Counted from the first letter of the stretch, positions 1 to 7,049 are shown. The stretch: 8,953 nt of DNA from Competibacteraceae bacterium UBA2792 (GCA_002352125.1 DEHU01000139.1:1-8953), one strand, 5' to 3'. Notes: generated by a model from the sequence alone, not told the origin. Made by a program: numbers and translations.

Positions 1-543
1 GGGCCGATGAGCGCCAACGACGACGATAAGTTGCCGGGCATCCGGGCACAACTGGATTGGATTCCCCGGGCGTTGGCCTCCGGTCGGCCGTTTCTGGGGA
101 TCTGTCTGGGCGCGCAGTTACTGGCGCGGGCCTTGGGCGCGACGGTCAAGCCGCATCCGGAAGGATTGGCGGAAATCGGCTATTTCCCGGTGCGGCCAAC
201 GCCAGTGGGACAAACCGTGTTCGATATGCCGCTGCACGTCTACCACTGGCATCGCGAGGGCTTCGACCTGCCGGCCGGCGCGGAGCTGCTGGCGAGCGGC
301 GAACGCTTTCCGCATCAAGCTTACCGCTACGGCGCCAATGCTTTCGGCATGCAGTTTCACCCGGAAGTCAACCAGCGGATTCTCGAAGCGTGGTTGGTGG
401 AAGGGGCGGAAGAATTGACATCGCCCGGCGCCCAGTCCGCCGCCGAACAACGCGATCATCACGCTCGCCACGATGCGGCACTGGATCGGTGGTTCGGGGA
501 ATTTTTGCAGGGGTGGTTAGGTAGCGGGGCAGGTAACGGCTAA
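1..543 (+). CDS. Class I glutamine amidotransferase (GMP synthase-like), 5' end missing
   Basis: The reading frame is open from base 1 and begins G-P-M-S-A-N-D. Family members usually have a GGPM-[SN]-x-ND stretch about 55-65 residues into the protein, so the ATG at 7 is probably internal and the true start lies left of the window. Numbering from that Met, the nucleophile elbow GICLGAQ carries Cys33, and FHPE carries the other triad residues, His118 and Glu120. This is a complete Cys-His-Glu class I GATase centre that would release ammonia from glutamine. The C-terminal tail (HDAALDRWFGEFLQGWL) is typical of stand-alone GATase proteins annotated as 'GMP synthase-like'. No synthase domain follows, so it is not GuaA itself, and the acceptor substrate cannot be inferred. 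The gene converges on the zinc-ribbon gene with 7 bases between the stop codons, and no terminator is visible. Confidence 0.9.
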   Translation, partial: GPMSANDDDKLPGIRAQLDWIPRALASGRPFLGICLGAQLLARALGATVKPHPEGLAEIGYFPVRPTPVGQTVFDMPLHVYHWHREGFDLPAGAELLASGERFPHQAYRYGANAFGMQFHPEVNQRILEAWLVEGAEELTSPGAQSAAEQRDHHARHDAALDRWFGEFLQGWLGSGAGNG

Positions 544-550
544 AAAGCAC

Positions 551-829
551 CTATCCTGCAAATATCGGCAGCAAATACTTTCTTTCAAAAATATTGCTGT
601 TGATCTCCTGCCGGATTTGTTCGGGAACTTGCCTATCCAACAGAGTCCACCGGCAATCCGTGCATTCGATTCCGACTCTTTCCATGAGAGGGATGAGCGG
701 AACCCCACAAAGATGGAAATAGCGCAGAACTCCAAAGCTACGATGGGTTTTATTGCCACAGTGCGGACATGTTAGGCTTTGCAATATTTCGCCTTTAATC
801 ACTTTGCCTTTCGTGCCATAAATGTTCAT
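551..829 (-). CDS. Small zinc-ribbon protein, 92 aa
   Basis: A 92-residue protein opens MNIYGTKGK and carries two CxxC knuckles, CPHC (Cys21, Cys24) and CTDC (Cys56, Cys59), about 32 residues apart. Between them is a hydrophobic segment, YFHLCGVPLIPL. The order (IYG start, CxxC, aromatic-hydrophobic block with a PLIPL motif, second CxxC) matches small bacterial zinc-ribbon proteins of unknown function. The four cysteines probably bind one zinc; a role in nucleic-acid or protein binding is only a guess. The ATG start is well supported, since GAGGAG lies just upstream with about 5 bases of spacing. Base composition is close to 50% G+C, lower than the flanking metabolic genes. The hydrophobic frame at 881-1015 lies upstream on the same strand and could be co-transcribed. 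Confidence 0.8.
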   Translation of the reverse strand: MNIYGTKGKVIKGEILQSLTCPHCGNKTHRSFGVLRYFHLCGVPLIPLMERVGIECTDCRWTLLDRQVPEQIRQEINSNIFERKYLLPIFAG

Positions 830-1123
830 GGCTGCTCCTCTAAGCTGGCGACTGGGCGTTCGCGGTCTCTAAGCAAATCACTATCTTACATTACTGAAAT
901 AGGCATCAAGCATGCCAAACATGATCGCCGCATTGATCGGCAGCTGGAGGAGATTGACAAGAAATCCGCCAACTACAAGCCAAACTGGCCAGCCCATATT
1001 GGTCGCCAGTTGCAAGAAAGCTCACTTTGAGCTGCCGGGGTAGAATGGTTCTTTTATTTTTGCACTGGGCATCTTCTATCTTCCAGTTCGAAAGCGCCCA
1101 GCAAAAAATAATGTCGCAATGCG
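830..1123. other. Intergenic region between zinc-ribbon gene and gshA; one doubtful small frame
   Basis: No secure gene is seen here. On the minus strand a frame ends with TAG at 881-883 and can start at ATG 995-997 (38 aa) or TTG 1013-1015 (44 aa). It would encode one very hydrophobic segment (VWLVVGGFLVNLLQLP, then INAAIMFGMLDAYF). No good ribosome-binding site precedes either start. The codon-aligned antisense frame reads as a charged peptide, so the coding strand cannot be settled. A weak minus-strand promoter for the zinc-ribbon gene is possible (TTGATG at 904-909 and TAAGAT at 883-888, only 15 bases apart). An inverted repeat pairs CTGGGC (1065-1070) with GCCCAG (1096-1101). Its outer arms are T-rich on the left and A-rich on the right, so neither strand shows the stem-then-T layout of an intrinsic terminator. 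Confidence 0.4.
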
Positions 1124-2752
1124 TCAGGTTTGAGCAAAATAGCGCTGCAAAAATTCGTCGAACGGCACGTCGTCTGCCGCCTCGATTTCCCGCTGCATTC
1201 GCCAGGACCGTTCCGCCGCTTCAGCGAAAAATTGCACTCGTTCCGCCGCGAGCGGCCGGGCTTCAAAATAGCGGCGGTGCTGCTCCGACATCTGCCTGGC
1301 GCAACGGAAAAAATTTTCGCCGCTAGCGCGCATTTCGGCCAGCATTCGGGCGGACGGCGTGCGGTCGGGATCGGCCAGCACCTCGCATTGTTCGGCCAGC
1401 GCCGCCGCATAAGGCCGATCCTCCTCGCCGATATCCAGCAGTTCGCAGATCGGTTGCAGCGCGTTCAAAATTTCTTTGGCCCAAATCCGTAGCGGCAACG
1501 CTGGCTCGCGCCGACGATGCAGGACCAGCGATGGATCGCGGCCAGTCAGCGCAACCAGCATCTGGTTATCGTCGATCATTTTGCGCTCCTCGGCATCCAG
1601 AGGTGGCGATTCGCGCAATAGACAAAACGACAGGAAAGCTTCCAGAAAACGCAACTGGGATGTGGTCACCCCCAACGGCTCTAAGGGATTGATGTCCACC
1701 GAGCGTAGTTCCACGTACTGCACGCCGCGCCGCCCGAGCGCCAGGGTCGGTTTCTCGTTGCCTAGCGGCGGCTGCTTGGGCCGCATCGAGGTGTAATACT
1801 CGTTCTCGATTTGCAGGATGTTGGCGTTGAGCTGGCGATAATCGCTGCCCACCTTCACTCCGATCCGCTCGTAAGGAGGCCACGGCGTCGCGGTGGCTCG
1901 GGTCAAACTGGCGATGTACTCGGCCAGCGAGTTGTAGCAGACGTTGACGCCGCTCTTCTTCTCGGTGCGGTTGGTATAGCCGATGTTGCTCATCCGCAGC
2001 GACGTGGCGTAAGGCCCGTAGCAGGTGTGGTCGTCGAACTCGGGCAGCGTGGTCGATTTGCCGTCGAGGAACGACTTGCAGACTGCGGGCGAAGCGCCAA
2101 AGAGGTACAAGATCAACCAACCGAAGCGTTGCAAGTTGCGAATCAGCCCAAAATAAGATTCGGAGCGGAAATCTTGCAACGAGCGGCGATCCTGTTCCTG
2201 CTCTCGAAATGTCGCCCAGAATTCGTCCGACAGCGAGAAGTTGAAATGGATACCGGCGATCACCTGCATGATCCGGCCGTAGCGCCACGCCAACCCACGC
2301 CGATAGACGTGCTTCATGAAACCGGGGTTGGAACGGCCGTATTCGGCGATGGGAATGCTGGTCTCGCCGGCGAGGATGCAGGGCATGCTAGCTCCCCACA
2401 GCAATTCATCGCCGATGTGGCGATACACGAGCCGATGGCTATCGTCGAGAAAACGCAGCGCCTCGTCGGCAGTGGACAGCGGCGGGGTAATAAACTCCAG
2501 CATCGCCTCGGAATAGTCGGTCGTGATATAGGGATGAGTCAACGCCGAACCCAGCGCAACCGGATGGGAGATTTGCGAAATATAACCATCCGGGGCAACC
2601 CGTAACGCTTCCCTTTCGAGGCCGAGCCGGCGACCGCCGAACAACGAACGCGGATCGGCGTCGAACAGCCGGGTCAAACGCTGGTCGAGAATAGAGGACA
2701 AGGTGTTGATCTCTCGGATTGGGAACGAAGTACTCAAGGATTCTGCGCCCAT
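1124..2752 (-). CDS. gshA: Glutamate--cysteine ligase
   Basis: GshA joins L-glutamate and L-cysteine with ATP to give gamma-glutamylcysteine, the first and limiting step of glutathione synthesis in the cytoplasm. The protein is collinear with E. coli GshA (518 aa) over its whole length. Recognisable blocks in order are GLEREALRV (ATP/metal-binding acidic residues), HPVALGSALTHPYITTDYSEAM then LEFITP, GIHFNFSLS, RFGWLILYLFGASPAVC, PYATSLRMS, NILQIENEYY, VQYVELRSVDINP and the C-terminal EAADDVPFDEFL. The start is uncertain. ATG 2750-2752 gives 542 aa but has no Shine-Dalgarno sequence, and an in-frame TTG three codons further up is no better. A TTG at 2699-2701, preceded by GAGAG about 9 bases upstream, gives 525 aa, closer to the family length. 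The gene is divergent from the M17 peptidase gene. No clear terminator follows the stop codon. Confidence 0.97.
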   Translation of the reverse strand: MGAESLSTSFPIREINTLSSILDQRLTRLFDADPRSLFGGRRLGLEREALRVAPDGYISQISHPVALGSALTHPYITTDYSEAMLEFITPPLSTADEALRFLDDSHRLVYRHIGDELLWGASMPCILAGETSIPIAEYGRSNPGFMKHVYRRGLAWRYGRIMQVIAGIHFNFSLSDEFWATFREQEQDRRSLQDFRSESYFGLIRNLQRFGWLILYLFGASPAVCKSFLDGKSTTLPEFDDHTCYGPYATSLRMSNIGYTNRTEKKSGVNVCYNSLAEYIASLTRATATPWPPYERIGVKVGSDYRQLNANILQIENEYYTSMRPKQPPLGNEKPTLALGRRGVQYVELRSVDINPLEPLGVTTSQLRFLEAFLSFCLLRESPPLDAEERKMIDDNQMLVALTGRDPSLVLHRRREPALPLRIWAKEILNALQPICELLDIGEEDRPYAAALAEQCEVLADPDRTPSARMLAEMRASGENFFRCARQMSEQHRRYFEARPLAAERVQFFAEAAERSWRMQREIEAADDVPFDEFLQRYFAQT

Positions 2753-2771
2753 CGCCGGCAAAAATCACTTC

Positions 2772-4196
2772 ATGGCGGCCACGTACCGCCTTTCACGTTT
2801 AGATGAGATGCTCATGAACCACAGTTTGCTGTCCGGTTGCACACCTGGCTGTATTCCTATTATCCCCGTAATCGAGAGCGAATTCGCCACTTGGCTGGAA
2901 CGGCAAGACGAACCGCTGCGGCGCTGGCTGAACGCGACCGGTTTCAAAGCGAAACCGGGTGGTTTCAGTTTGGTATCTGGTGCAGATGGCCAATTGCGGG
3001 CAGTGGTGGCCGGTATCGGCAACGCCAACGACCTTTGGGCCTTGGGTAATCTGCCGGTAACGCTGCCGGAAGGCGACTATGTTCTCGACGCCCCGTTCGA
3101 ATCCCGGCATCTGGAACGGTTGACGCTGGGCTGGGCGTTGGGCGCGTATCAGTTCACCCGCTACAAGAGCCCAAAGCGGATCACGGCCCGACTGGCGCTC
3201 GATTCGACCTGCGACGGCGATCGCATCCGCCGTCATGCCGAAGCCGTCGGTCTGGTCCGCGATCTGGTCAACACTCCCGCCGAGGATATGATGCCGGAGC
3301 ATTTGGCCGAAGCGATGCTCGCCCTGGGACGGGAGTTCGGGGCCTCGGTAGAACAAATCGCCGGCGACGATCTGCTGGCGCAAAATTATCCGGTCATTCA
3401 CGCGGTTGGCCGCGCTAGCGCCCATCCGCCGCGCTTGCTGGATTTACGTTGGGGCGATTTGGCTCATCCCAAGGTAACGCTGGTGGGCAAGGGCGTCTGT
3501 TTCGATAGCGGTGGCTTGGACTTGAAGCCGTCCAGCGCCATGCGCTTAATGAAAAAGGATATGGGCGGCGCAGCGACGGCGTTGGGGCTGGCGCGGTTGG
3601 TCATGAGTATGGGCTTGCCGGTGCGATTGCGGGTACTGGTGGCGGCGGTGGACAACGCCGTCGCTGGCAACGCGTTCCGACCTGGCGATGTGATCCGCTC
3701 GCGCCAGGGATCGACCATCGAGATCCACAATACCGATGCCGAGGGCCGGCTAATTCTCTGCGATGCTCTGGCGGAAGCCGGAAGCGAACACCTGGCGGTG
3801 TTGATCGACTTCGCTACCCTGACCGGCGCGGCGCGGGTGGCGTTAGGCACCGACATGCCGGCGCTATTTTGCAACGACGACACTCTGGCAACCGGCCTGC
3901 TCGCGATGGCCGAACGGGAACAGGATCCCATCTGGCGCCTGCCCCTGCATCAACCCTATCGAGAAATGCTCGACAGCAAAATCGCCGACTTGGCCAACGC
4001 CTCGGATTCGTCCTACGCCGGAGCGATCACGGCAGCGTTATTCTTGAAAGAATTTGTGCCTGCCGGCGTTCCGTGGGCACATCTCGACCTGATGGCGTGG
4101 AATCTCAAAAACCAGCCGGGCCGACCGGAAGGCGGCGAGGCGATGGGATTGCGTGCCGCCTTCGCTTGGCTGGATCAGCAGTTTGGTGGCAACTGA
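2772..4196 (+). CDS. M17 family leucyl aminopeptidase (cytosol aminopeptidase family)
   Basis: This is a two-metal exopeptidase that removes N-terminal residues from peptides in the cytoplasm; M17 members usually form hexamers. From the ATG at 2772 it is 474 aa. All five metal ligands occur with the same spacing as in E. coli PepA: Lys240 and Asp245 (VGKGVCFDSGG), Asp263 (KKDMGGAA), and Asp322 and Glu324 (NTDAEGR). The catalytic Lys252 (LDLKP) and Arg326 are also present. The KDMGGAAT version of the motif resembles PepB and PepA-related proteins more than PepA itself, so no symbol is given. The N-terminal third, up to about residue 160, is the variable domain. The start is unsure: in-frame ATGs at 2772, 2808 and 2814 all lack a strong ribosome-binding site, and 2814 would leave room for promoters facing gshA. 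A stem-loop follows the stop codon. Confidence 0.96.
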   Translation: MAATYRLSRLDEMLMNHSLLSGCTPGCIPIIPVIESEFATWLERQDEPLRRWLNATGFKAKPGGFSLVSGADGQLRAVVAGIGNANDLWALGNLPVTLPEGDYVLDAPFESRHLERLTLGWALGAYQFTRYKSPKRITARLALDSTCDGDRIRRHAEAVGLVRDLVNTPAEDMMPEHLAEAMLALGREFGASVEQIAGDDLLAQNYPVIHAVGRASAHPPRLLDLRWGDLAHPKVTLVGKGVCFDSGGLDLKPSSAMRLMKKDMGGAATALGLARLVMSMGLPVRLRVLVAAVDNAVAGNAFRPGDVIRSRQGSTIEIHNTDAEGRLILCDALAEAGSEHLAVLIDFATLTGAARVALGTDMPALFCNDDTLATGLLAMAEREQDPIWRLPLHQPYREMLDSKIADLANASDSSYAGAITAALFLKEFVPAGVPWAHLDLMAWNLKNQPGRPEGGEAMGLRAAFAWLDQQFGGN

Positions 4197-4202
4197 CCCA
4201 AC

Positions 4203-4223
4203 CCCTCTCCGAAAGGGAGAGGG
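4203..4223. terminator. Stem-loop between convergent genes; possible bidirectional terminator or dispersed repeat
   Basis: CCCTCTCC (4203-4210) pairs perfectly with GGAGAGGG (4216-4223) around a GAAAG loop. It lies 6 bases after the aminopeptidase stop and 12 bases from the dehydrogenase stop. No T-run follows on either strand (TAGTTTC on plus, GGTTGGG on minus), so termination would be weak or Rho-assisted. Pyrimidine-rich palindromes of this kind (CCCTCTCC...GGAGAGGG) recur between genes in several proteobacterial genomes, so it may be one copy of a dispersed intergenic repeat. Confidence 0.5.
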
Positions 4224-4235
4224 TAGTTTCAGCAA

Positions 4236-5132
4236 TCAGGCAACCGGATGCCGAAGTTGCGGGTTCGCGATCGGTGGCTTGACCGAGTAGTCGTAGAAAC
4301 CTTTTCCGGTCTTGCGGCCCAGATAGCCGAGCTGGACCAAGCGGGTCAGGGTGTGCGGTGCGGCAACGTGCGGCTGGTGCATGTCCTGATAAATGTTCAG
4401 CGTCATCGCCTCGACCACATCCAGGCCGATATAGTCGGCCAGCTCGAACGGTCCCATCGGATGAGCGGCGCCCGACTTCATGGCATGATCGATATCGGCG
4501 ATGGTGCCGGTGCCCATCTCCAGAAGGCGGATGGCGCTCAGCATGTAAGGAGTCAACAAGCGATTGACGATGAAACCGGTGGTATCCTGCACGATGACTG
4601 GATCTTTGCCGATCTTTTTGCAGAAGGCGTCGAGCGTGCCGATGGTGTCATCCGATGTTTCGAAGGCATGGATGATCTCGACCAGCTTCATCACCGTCGC
4701 CGGATTGAAAAAGTGCAAGCCGGCCACCCGTTCGCGGTGCTTGCAAACCGCCATCATCGCTGTTACCGACAACGTGGAGGTGTTAGTGGTCAATAACGCT
4801 TGTGGCGACACGATACCTTCCAGCCGCTGAAACAACGCTTTCTTGGTGTCCAGATCTTCGATGATGGATTCGATGATCAGATCGCAATCGGCGACATCCT
4901 CTTCCTTGGTCGTCAGGTGCAACAAACCGAGCGTAGAGTTCATGTGCTCGGCGGTCATTTTGCCGCGCTCGACTACCTTGGCGAGCGATTTTTCCAATCC
5001 CGCCCGAATTTTTTCGACCGAACCTGGCGTCGCTTTGACGGCGACGGTCGAAATACCGACCTGGGCGCACACTTGCGCCACACCCAGACCCATGGCCCCA
5101 CAACCCATGACACCAACTTTCTTGATTTCCAT
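4236..5132 (-). CDS. hbd: 3-hydroxybutyryl-CoA dehydrogenase
   Basis: Oxidises (S)-3-hydroxybutyryl-CoA to acetoacetyl-CoA, or the reverse, with a nicotinamide cofactor. The ATG at 5130-5132 is preceded by AAGGGA with 6 bases of spacing and gives 298 aa, close to the usual 280-300. The N-terminal Rossmann domain has GCGAMG (Gly10, Gly12, Gly15). The catalytic set Ser119, His140 (LHFFNPA), Glu152 and Asn190 (GFIVNRLL) has exactly the spacing of the human enzyme (Ser137, His158, Glu170, Asn208). The C-terminal helical domain includes HPMGPFELADYIGLD and GYLGRKTGKGFYDY. One feature is unusual: the end of the second beta strand reads AVKATPG, with Lys33 where relatives have Asp or Glu, a position that contacts the adenosine ribose of NAD. 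The gene follows the enoyl-CoA hydratase gene on the same strand after 140 bases, so co-transcription is likely but an internal promoter is possible. Confidence 0.96.
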   Translation of the reverse strand: MEIKKVGVMGCGAMGLGVAQVCAQVGISTVAVKATPGSVEKIRAGLEKSLAKVVERGKMTAEHMNSTLGLLHLTTKEEDVADCDLIIESIIEDLDTKKALFQRLEGIVSPQALLTTNTSTLSVTAMMAVCKHRERVAGLHFFNPATVMKLVEIIHAFETSDDTIGTLDAFCKKIGKDPVIVQDTTGFIVNRLLTPYMLSAIRLLEMGTGTIADIDHAMKSGAAHPMGPFELADYIGLDVVEAMTLNIYQDMHQPHVAAPHTLTRLVQLGYLGRKTGKGFYDYSVKPPIANPQLRHPVA

Positions 5133-5272
5133 CGTGTATCCCTTGTAGCAATATTGACGACATGATTTTCCGGCATCGAAACAAGCCGGCGTTAACAGCA
5201 GAAAAAAACAACGCAACTCGGAAACTGCCCAGCCGATTCACCCCAGCACTGCCACGTTCGATTTCGAGCCGT

Positions 5273-6049
5273 TTAGCGATGCTTGAACTCCGGCGCACGT
5301 TTGCCGGCGAACGCCTCCATTCCCTCCTTCTGGTCTTCGGTCGCGAACACGGCGTGGAAGGTGCGCCGCTCGAACAACAGACCTTCGGTCAAAGTGGTTT
5401 CGTAGGCGCGGTTGACGCACTCCTTGACCATCATCACCGCTGGCAACGACTGGCCAGCAATCAGCTCGGCGGTCTTGACCGCTTCTTCGATCAACTCGGC
5501 TACCGGAACGATCCGGCTGACCAATCCGGATCGCTCTGCTTCTCCGGCATCCATCATCCGCCCGGTCAAGCACAAGTCCATCGCCTTGGATTTGCCGACC
5601 AGCCGGGTCAAGCGCTGGGTACCGCCGGCGCCGGGCAATATGCCGAGCTTGATCTCGGGCTGGCCGAACTTGGCGTTATCGGCAGCCAAAATGAAATCGC
5701 ACATCATCGCCAGCTCGCAACCACCGCCCAGCGCATAACCGGCCACCGCCGCGATCACCGGTTTTCGGCAATGACTGGCCCGTTCCCAGTTGCGGGTAAT
5801 GAAATCGCCCTTGTAGGCATCCATGTAGGAATAATCTTTCATGCCCTTGATGTCGGCGCCGGCGGCAAACACTTTTTCGCCACCGGTGAGGACGATGGCG
5901 CGAATGGATGCATCCGTCTCTGCCGCATCCAACGCCTGGGTCAACTCGTTCATGAGTTCTTCGGATAGCGCGTTGAACGCTTTTGGCCGGTTGAGGGTTA
6001 TCAGGGCCACCGGGCCACGAGTTTCGACCCGGATGTTCTGGTAAGTCAT
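5273..6049 (-). CDS. Enoyl-CoA hydratase (crotonase family)
   Basis: Adds water to a trans-2-enoyl-CoA, probably crotonyl-CoA, to give the (S)-3-hydroxyacyl-CoA. The start at 6047-6049 is firm: a near-perfect AAGGAGG lies 8 bases upstream. The 258-aa product is the usual size for a single-domain crotonase. FAAGADIK (Ala65) and Gly109 form the oxyanion hole. [11 protein letters not shown] supplies Glu112 and GQPEIKLG supplies Glu132, the two acid/base glutamates, 20 residues apart as in rat mitochondrial hydratase (Glu144, Glu164). [12 protein letters not shown] follows. Both glutamates being present argues for a true hydratase and not an isomerase or other family member. The next gene downstream encodes the dehydrogenase for the following step. 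Chain-length preference cannot be read from the sequence, so no symbol is given. Confidence 0.96.
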   Translation of the reverse strand: MTYQNIRVETRGPVALITLNRPKAFNALSEELMNELTQALDAAETDASIRAIVLTGGEKVFAAGADIKGMKDYSYMDAYKGDFITRNWERASHCRKPVIAAVAGYALGGGCELAMMCDFILAADNAKFGQPEIKLGILPGAGGTQRLTRLVGKSKAMDLCLTGRMMDAGEAERSGLVSRIVPVAELIEEAVKTAELIAGQSLPAVMMVKECVNRAYETTLTEGLLFERRTFHAVFATEDQKEGMEAFAGKRAPEFKHR

Positions 6050-6469
6050 GCGTTCATCCTCCTTCCCGAGATTTTGCGGGGCTGTTTCGCGATCATTTGG
6101 CCCCGGGCTTTCTCGCGGGAGCAAGGGCTGGGGCGAGGTGACGAGCCATCGACCAAAACGAAATCATCGCTCCTGTCCGTCCTGCGGAAGAGCGGAAAAA
6201 GACGGTCGAATCGTCTCGATTCTGGCAGGAACCGCTGCGGTGCGGCTTACACGCAAACGCCGCGCGCGGCCGACAGCCGGCCATCGCAAACAGTATAGGC
6301 CAGAATGGGCCGGTTCAGGATGGCCGAAACGGGAGATTAAGGCGAGGATAACGCAGGCGTACCAGGTGGATGGACTACGGCGTGCCTGCGACAGAGACCA
6401 AGGGTGCGATAACGCTGGAGAGAGATAGTTTCAGTTTCAAATCGATCAACTAGGTTTCAAATCGACCGG
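6050..6469. other. Gene-free stretch upstream of enoyl-CoA hydratase
   Basis: About 420 bases with no convincing gene. The frames that cross it, such as plus 6048-6428, are arginine- and serine-rich, start inside the hydratase leader, and match no family I recognise. It should contain the promoter of the hydratase gene, but no clear sigma-70 boxes were found. Visible structure: CGCAGGC (6352-6358) is inverted as GCCTGCG (6384-6390), and GATAACGC occurs directly repeated at 6347-6354 and 6408-6415. A tandem 20-bp repeat starts at 6434. Confidence 0.5.
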
Positions 6470-6473
6470 CTAG
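6434..6473. repeat. Tandem direct repeat, two 20-bp units
   Basis: Unit 1 (6434-6453) is GTTTCAAATCGATCAACTAG. Unit 2 (6454-6473) is GTTTCAAATCGACCGGCTAG. They match at 17 of 20 positions and abut with no spacer. An extra GTTTCA (6428-6433) precedes them, like a broken third unit. The end of unit 2 covers the stop codon (6470-6472) of the neighbouring minus-strand gene. Function is unknown; two units are too few and too closely spaced for a CRISPR array. Confidence 0.8.
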
Positions 6474-6862
6474 CGCTTCGACGGCTGATCGGGGTTCTTG
6501 ACTGGCACAACCAGCACGTTGCCCAGCCGGGTCGAACCGCCATTGGCCAGATCCCGCTGATCAAGAAATTGCGTGGTGGGCAGGGATTCCGTCGCCGGCC
6601 TATTTTCCGCTTTAGCGGTAGGCTCCGCGTAAACCATAGTCTGCAGAATCTGCTCCCCAACCGGAAAGCGCCGTATCGTTGCCGGCTCGCGGGCAAAAGC
6701 GATCGCTCCGACAGGCGCAGAACGCCCAATCAGATTGGGTGAGCCCGGCTCTGATCCCGAAGCTGTCGACTGCCGTGGCAATGGAACCCAAAAGGACGCT
6801 ACGGCCAGCATCATGGCTATTCCCACTATAACGATTTGTTTGCGATGGAGTTGAATGCTCAT
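6470..6862 (-). CDS. Hypothetical exported or membrane-anchored protein, 130 aa
   Basis: I do not recognise this protein. The N-terminus has a short basic region (MSIQLHRKQ) followed by a hydrophobic stretch, IVIVGIAMMLAVASFWVPL, which fits a signal peptide or single membrane anchor. The rest (from about residue 30) is polar and rich in Pro, Ala, Ser, Thr and Arg, without cysteines, so it probably lies outside the cytoplasm. No lipobox is visible. The ATG at 6860-6862 lacks a good ribosome-binding site; a later ATG is preceded by GGGAA but would cut into the hydrophobic segment. It stands alone between gene-free stretches and in the same direction as polA and the hydratase gene. A weak possible promoter lies just upstream on the minus strand (TTGATC, 16 bases, TACTTT). 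The reading frame could be spurious, but the signal-peptide-like start makes a real gene more likely than not. Confidence 0.5.
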   Translation of the reverse strand: MSIQLHRKQIVIVGIAMMLAVASFWVPLPRQSTASGSEPGSPNLIGRSAPVGAIAFAREPATIRRFPVGEQILQTMVYAEPTAKAENRPATESLPTTQFLDQRDLANGGSTRLGNVLVVPVKNPDQPSKR

Positions 6863-7049
6863 CTAAGCAACGTCCAAGTAAAGTAGCCACTAACCGAGGC
6901 TGATCAAAAGTTAGTTATGATACGAGGATTTTAGCAATACTCATGCCAAAGACGTTCTAAGCATTGTCTTTAGGGCATCAACGAAGGAGAGAGGGTTTGC
7001 CCTGCGATGCGAAATCCGTATCTAACCGAAAACTCCTTATTACAATCGC

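Noticed and set aside
1566..2288. 240-codon minus-strand frame inside gshA
   Set aside because: It is an overlapping frame on the same strand as gshA, arginine-rich and low-complexity, as expected from an out-of-frame reading of a GC-rich gene.
1811..2605. Long plus-strand open frame (264 codons)
   Set aside because: It is antisense to gshA, which is full-length and well conserved.
5170..5189. Hairpin CCGGC/GCCGG between hydratase and dehydrogenase genes as a terminator
   Set aside because: 5-bp stem with a 10-base loop and no T-run after it on the minus strand; the T7 nearby lies before the stem in the direction of transcription.
5162..5968. Long plus-strand open frame (268 codons)
   Set aside because: It lies antisense to the enoyl-CoA hydratase gene, whose catalytic motifs and ribosome-binding site are clear; the frame matches no family.
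6048..6428. 126-codon plus-strand frame upstream of the hydratase gene
   Set aside because: No ribosome-binding site, arginine- and serine-rich without recognisable motifs, and it begins in the hydratase leader.
6434..6473. CRISPR array
   Set aside because: Only two abutting imperfect units without spacers and no cas genes.
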